In this document: positions 60,855-64,000 of the stretch, in pieces
Position numbering within the stretch: position 1 is the stretch's first letter
Layout of the letters: each line of letters starts with the position of its first letter
NCBI RefSeq assembly: GCF_006148925.1
Contig: NZ_VAWB01000001.1
Coordinates: 1,640,001 to 1,704,000, forward strand
DNA length: 64,000 nt
From: Hyunsoonleella aestuarii
Lineage (GTDB): Bacteria > Bacteroidota > Bacteroidia > Flavobacteriales > Flavobacteriaceae
Direction: 5' to 3'
The notes under the pieces: model-generated
The model's database searches: none
The model's input: only the letters and a program-made list of their open reading frames with translations
Told to the model about the DNA's origin: nothing
Translations under genes and position numbers: made by a program

Positions 60855-63023
60855 ATGGCAGTTTTAAATAAAATTAGACAACGTTCACTTTTTTTAATCT
60901 TAATTATTGCGTTGGCATTATTTTCTTTTGTGTTAGCAGATTTATTCAAAAACAGTGATGCGCTAACATCGAAATCCCAAAACATTGTAGCAACTATAAA
61001 TGGTAAGGATATCACCCGAGAAGATTTTCTTCAAAAGGTAGAAAATGCCCAACGACAAGCAGGTCCTAATGCAACTAGCACACAAGTAATGAATCGTATA
61101 TGGGATCAAGAGGTTAGACAAGCGGTTATGGAAACTCAGTTTGAAGAGCTAGGGATTTCTGTTGAGAAGGATCAAATGCGTGATATTTTAAAAACATCTT
61201 TTGCAACTAATCCTCAATTTTTAAATGAGGCGGGATTATTTGATGAAAATAAGCTAAACGAATTTATAGCCAATTTAAAAGATATATCTCCACAGCCAGG
61301 ATTTTTTGGAGGACAGCCAATAACCTATTCAGATTGGGTTAATTACGAAAAGCAATTAGCGTCTAATACACTTAATCAAAACTATTTTAACTTAGTTAAA
61401 GCGGGTCTAAATGGAACTTTAGCTGAAGGCGAATTGGAGCATAAACTTCAAGGAAATAAAGTAGATATTAAATATATACAAATTCCTTATTCAACTATTG
61501 CGGATAGCACCATTGCGGTAACTAAGTCTGATATTTCATCTTATATCAATAAGAATAAGAAAAAATACGAGGTTGAGGCATCGAGAGATATTCGTTATGT
61601 CGAGTTTAAAGAAGTTGCAACTGTAGAGGACGAAAATGCCATTAAAGCAGATTTGGAAACCTATTTAAATGGAAGGTTTGTTGACGAAACAGGTAGAAAA
61701 GATACAATTATAGCGTTCTCGAAAGTGAAGAATAATGCAGATTATATTAATCTAATTGCTGGATCGTTAGAGAAGTTTAACGACCGTTTCGTATATAAAT
61801 CGAGTTTACCTACAGCACATGCCGACACTATTTTTGGAATGAATGTAGATGAGGTTTATGGACCATATAAAGATGCAGGAAACTTTAAATTAACCAAGGT
61901 TATTGGTTTTAAAAAGATAGCGGATTCTGTTCAATCAAGTCATATAATTGTCCCTTTTATTGGATCTCGAGCTGCTACTGCTGAAACTACAACAACTAAA
62001 GATCAAGCAAAAAAGATAGTTGATAGCTTGTTGCCTTTAGTTAAAAATAGCAAAACTAAGTTCAACGAAGTTGCAAATGAAATTAATACTGATGGTACTA
62101 AAGGGAAAGATGGTAGTATTGGGTGGATAAGATATTCAACGTTTAACCCTGCAAGTTTTGATCCTGATTTTGCGGACTTTTTGTTTGAAAATGAATCAGG
62201 AGAAGTAGATGCTGTATTAACTCAATTTGGATATCACATTATTAGAATTGATGATAAAAAAGCAGTTGATAATGCCATAAAAATTGGAACTATTTCAAGA
62301 AAGATAGAGCCATCTGAAGCTACGATTAATAAAGTATTTAGAGACGCTTCAAATTTTGAAATAAAGGTTGCAAATAATGATTTTGAAGCGACAGCTACTG
62401 AAAGTAATTATACTATACGACCAATTAACGGCATAAAAGCTTTAGATGAAAACATAACGGGCATAGGTAGTCAAAGACCAATTGTGCGTTGGACGTTTGA
62501 AGACGAGTCTGAAGCAGGTGATATAAAGCGTTTTAATATTCCTGATGGATATGCCATTGCGCAATTAGTTGCAAAACATGAAGAAGGGCTTATGGCCATA
62601 GAGGATGCTTCTGCTACCGCCTTACCAGCTATTCGTAAAGAAAAGAAAGCCCAAATTATAAAAGATCGAATTTCAGCAACTACTTTAGAGGATTTAGCGG
62701 CGGCAGAAAACACAACAGCTCGATCTGCTTCTGCACTTACTATGAAAACTCCAACCATTTCTGGTGCTGGAAGAGAACCACTTGTTGTTGGAGCGGCTTT
62801 TGGTCTAGCAGAAGGAAAGACTTCAAAACCAATAGCTGGGGAAAACGGTGTTTATATGATTGAAGTTACTAAAGTAACACCAGCAGTAGAATTAGATAAT
62901 TATCAAGCATCCGCAAATAGAGTAGCTCAGCAAAAAACAAATGCTGTAAATACAAAAGTATACGATGCGCTAAAAGCAGCGGCAGACATTGAAGATAATA
63001 GAGTTGCTACCCAAGTGCAGTAA
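60855..63023 (+). CDS. PpiD/SurA-like peptidyl-prolyl isomerase
   Basis: 722 residues. An N-terminal membrane anchor (SLFLILIIALALFSFVLADLF) precedes a SurA_N-type region (VATINGKDITREDFLQKVENAQR), followed by a parvulin domain near residues 355-478 (SSHIIVPFIG...FNEVANEINTDGTKGKDGSIGWIRYSTFNPASFDPDFADFLFENESGEVDAVLTQFGYHIIRIDDK) and a second, degenerate parvulin-like segment with a helical C-terminus. This is the PpiD architecture: an inner-membrane periplasmic folding factor for outer-membrane proteins. Confidence 0.9.
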   Translation: MAVLNKIRQRSLFLILIIALALFSFVLADLFKNSDALTSKSQNIVATINGKDITREDFLQKVENAQRQAGPNATSTQVMNRIWDQEVRQAVMETQFEELGISVEKDQMRDILKTSFATNPQFLNEAGLFDENKLNEFIANLKDISPQPGFFGGQPITYSDWVNYEKQLASNTLNQNYFNLVKAGLNGTLAEGELEHKLQGNKVDIKYIQIPYSTIADSTIAVTKSDISSYINKNKKKYEVEASRDIRYVEFKEVATVEDENAIKADLETYLNGRFVDETGRKDTIIAFSKVKNNADYINLIAGSLEKFNDRFVYKSSLPTAHADTIFGMNVDEVYGPYKDAGNFKLTKVIGFKKIADSVQSSHIIVPFIGSRAATAETTTTKDQAKKIVDSLLPLVKNSKTKFNEVANEINTDGTKGKDGSIGWIRYSTFNPASFDPDFADFLFENESGEVDAVLTQFGYHIIRIDDKKAVDNAIKIGTISRKIEPSEATINKVFRDASNFEIKVANNDFEATATESNYTIRPINGIKALDENITGIGSQRPIVRWTFEDESEAGDIKRFNIPDGYAIAQLVAKHEEGLMAIEDASATALPAIRKEKKAQIIKDRISATTLEDLAAAENTTARSASALTMKTPTISGAGREPLVVGAAFGLAEGKTSKPIAGENGVYMIEVTKVTPAVELDNYQASANRVAQQKTNAVNTKVYDALKAAADIEDNRVATQVQ

Positions 63024-63048
63024 ATAAAACTAAAATTTAAATAAGAAG

Positions 63049-63075
63049 AGCCTTAATAATTTTGAGGCTTTTTTT
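63049..63075 (+). terminator. Rho-independent terminator after the PpiD-like gene
   Basis: Stem AGCCT (63049-63053) / AGGCT (63065-63069) with 11-base loop, then a run of seven T residues counting the arm's last base. It lies between convergent genes. Confidence 0.7.
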
Positions 63076-63080
63076 ATGCA

Positions 63081-64000
63081 CTATAATACCATTTTCTCGT
63101 ATGGAATGATGGTGTTAAACCCTTTTTCTTTAAAATAGGCTTCGGGGTTGGTTCGAGAAGTAACCATAATAAAGTCGCCACCCCAGGCACCTAGACTTTT
63201 TATGCTTCCTTTATAATCATTAAATAGGAGCCTTTTTATAGGTGTTTGATTGGTAAGGTCACCTATAATGTTTTCATGTTTATCGATAAGGTATTCAAAA
63301 TCCTCTAAGTTTTTACAGGAAATTACCTTTTCGGTAATCAAGTTGATGTCTTTAATACATGATGTAGCATTTTGTTTATTTGCATGATAGTGTTTAATTC
63401 CTTCGCGGCTGTTTTGTTTTTTATTTAAATAAACAAAGAAGATATTTTCTTTAAATGATGGGTTGAAATCGACAGACTTAGCTACTCTTTTTTCTTTGTT
63501 ATTAGAAGCTAATTGATAGGTTATTGGGGTGTTATTTTTGGCGCATGCTATATCATATCCACTTCCGCCAAATGTTAATTCTAGTAACTTATAGGGGTCA
63601 ACCTGAGCCCATTGAGCAATATTATTGATTAATGTCGAAGATGTGCCCAGTCCCCAATGTTTTGGAAAAGTTAATTTAGTTGTTGCTTGATAACCTTGGT
63701 TGTCGCTCAAGAATCTTGGATTTAAAGACCTTGCACTACATAATATTTGAATTAGTCGATCTTCGATATTGTTCGGGGCTTTGGTCTCATTACCTATATT
63801 TTCAATAGCAAAATTACTTTCAAACCAAATGGCGTCGGTTTCATCAAAACTCTTCCAAATAATTTTTGGTTTGTCAATCGAATTTATTTCAAGTAATTGA
63901 CCAAACTTGGTAGGAATGGCTAATGCTAAAGCGCCATCTAATACAGCGTATTCACCAGTGAGTAATAATTTACCGTTACTATAGAATTTGTTACTATTCA
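63081..64000 (-). CDS. GYDIA-family GHMP kinase (5' end at the window edge)
   Basis: 305 residues are in the window and the frame is open to base 64000, where the last two bases read TG, so the start ATG is probably cut by one base. NSNKFYSNGKLLLTGEYAVLDGA leads the protein; HWGLGTSSTLINNIAQWA is the GHMP ATP loop, GGSGYDIACA the family-naming motif and SLGAWGGDFIMVTSR the C-terminal motif. GHMP kinases of this branch are associated with the mevalonate pathway in flavobacteria; phosphomevalonate kinase is the likely missing activity, but this is inferred. Confidence 0.85.
   Translation of the reverse strand, partial: NSNKFYSNGKLLLTGEYAVLDGALALAIPTKFGQLLEINSIDKPKIIWKSFDETDAIWFESNFAIENIGNETKAPNNIEDRLIQILCSARSLNPRFLSDNQGYQATTKLTFPKHWGLGTSSTLINNIAQWAQVDPYKLLELTFGGSGYDIACAKNNTPITYQLASNNKEKRVAKSVDFNPSFKENIFFVYLNKKQNSREGIKHYHANKQNATSCIKDINLITEKVISCKNLEDFEYLIDKHENIIGDLTNQTPIKRLLFNDYKGSIKSLGAWGGDFIMVTSRTNPEAYFKEKGFNTIIPYEKMVL

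Overview
The window is a compact, AT-rich chromosomal segment of a marine-type member of the Flavobacteriaceae (Bacteroidetes). The sequence evidence is SusC/SusD pairs, LytS/LytTR regulation, lipoproteins with short Cys-ending signals, promoters of the TTTG / TAnnTTTG type, and flavobacterial families such as the GYDIA GHMP kinase and the NagB-PIG-L fusion. I do not assign a genus. There is no rRNA, IS element, prophage or CRISPR array; one tRNA gene (Phe) is present.

Layout. 73-9935: a Na+/H+ antiporter, a lipoprotein, then a dense plus-strand run with a phosphodiesterase, a flavoprotein, two small conserved proteins, mevalonate-pathway enzymes (diphosphomevalonate decarboxylase, mevalonate kinase), a UbiA prenyltransferase, a nitrilase-family amidohydrolase and an rRNA pseudouridine synthase. 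9936-13724: a polyamine operon (arginine decarboxylase, agmatinase, deoxyhypusine-synthase-like protein) behind a 433-bp leader that holds a 50-codon upstream ORF. 13757-17979: small acidic proteins, a VOC protein, a membrane mannosyltransferase-like protein and gamma-glutamyltransferase. 18006-23557: a tightly coupled minus-strand operon joining a flavin oxidoreductase and a membrane polyferredoxin to two glycosyltransferases. 23763-28484: DUF547, a beta-barrel protein, a GH113-like lipoprotein, an Omp85-like protein and a metallophosphatase.

28481-34605 is an arsenosugar biosynthesis cluster (ArsM, ArsS, two cluster-specific glycosyltransferases, purine nucleoside phosphorylase, rhodanese, CMD/AhpD-like protein, DUF547) in two minus-strand transcription units, with a candidate 22-bp operator in front of the first.

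34744-54779 is an N-acetylglucosamine/chitooligosaccharide locus. A LytS/LytTR pair, NagP permease, NagX and acetyl-CoA synthetase lie on the minus strand. Divergently on the plus strand are SusC, SusD, the NagB-PIG-L fusion, a lipoprotein, GH20 hexosaminidase, BadF-type GlcNAc kinase and a large VCBS lipoprotein. Together these could take beta-linked GlcNAc to fructose-6-phosphate, with released acetate captured by the synthetase.

54841-64000: tRNA-Phe behind a bidirectional terminator, then CoaX, an outer-membrane protein, a TPR protein, LptC, a small membrane protein, a CNNM/CBS protein, a PpiD-like chaperone and, at the edge, a GYDIA-family GHMP kinase that may supply the missing mevalonate-pathway kinase. 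The most unexpected sequence features are a perfect 14-bp stem-loop with a T-tract inside the LptC signal-peptide coding region (58546-58582), the speA upstream ORF (10147-10299), the palindrome before the arsenosugar operon (34644-34665) and the strong hairpin between susD and nagB (45827-45858).
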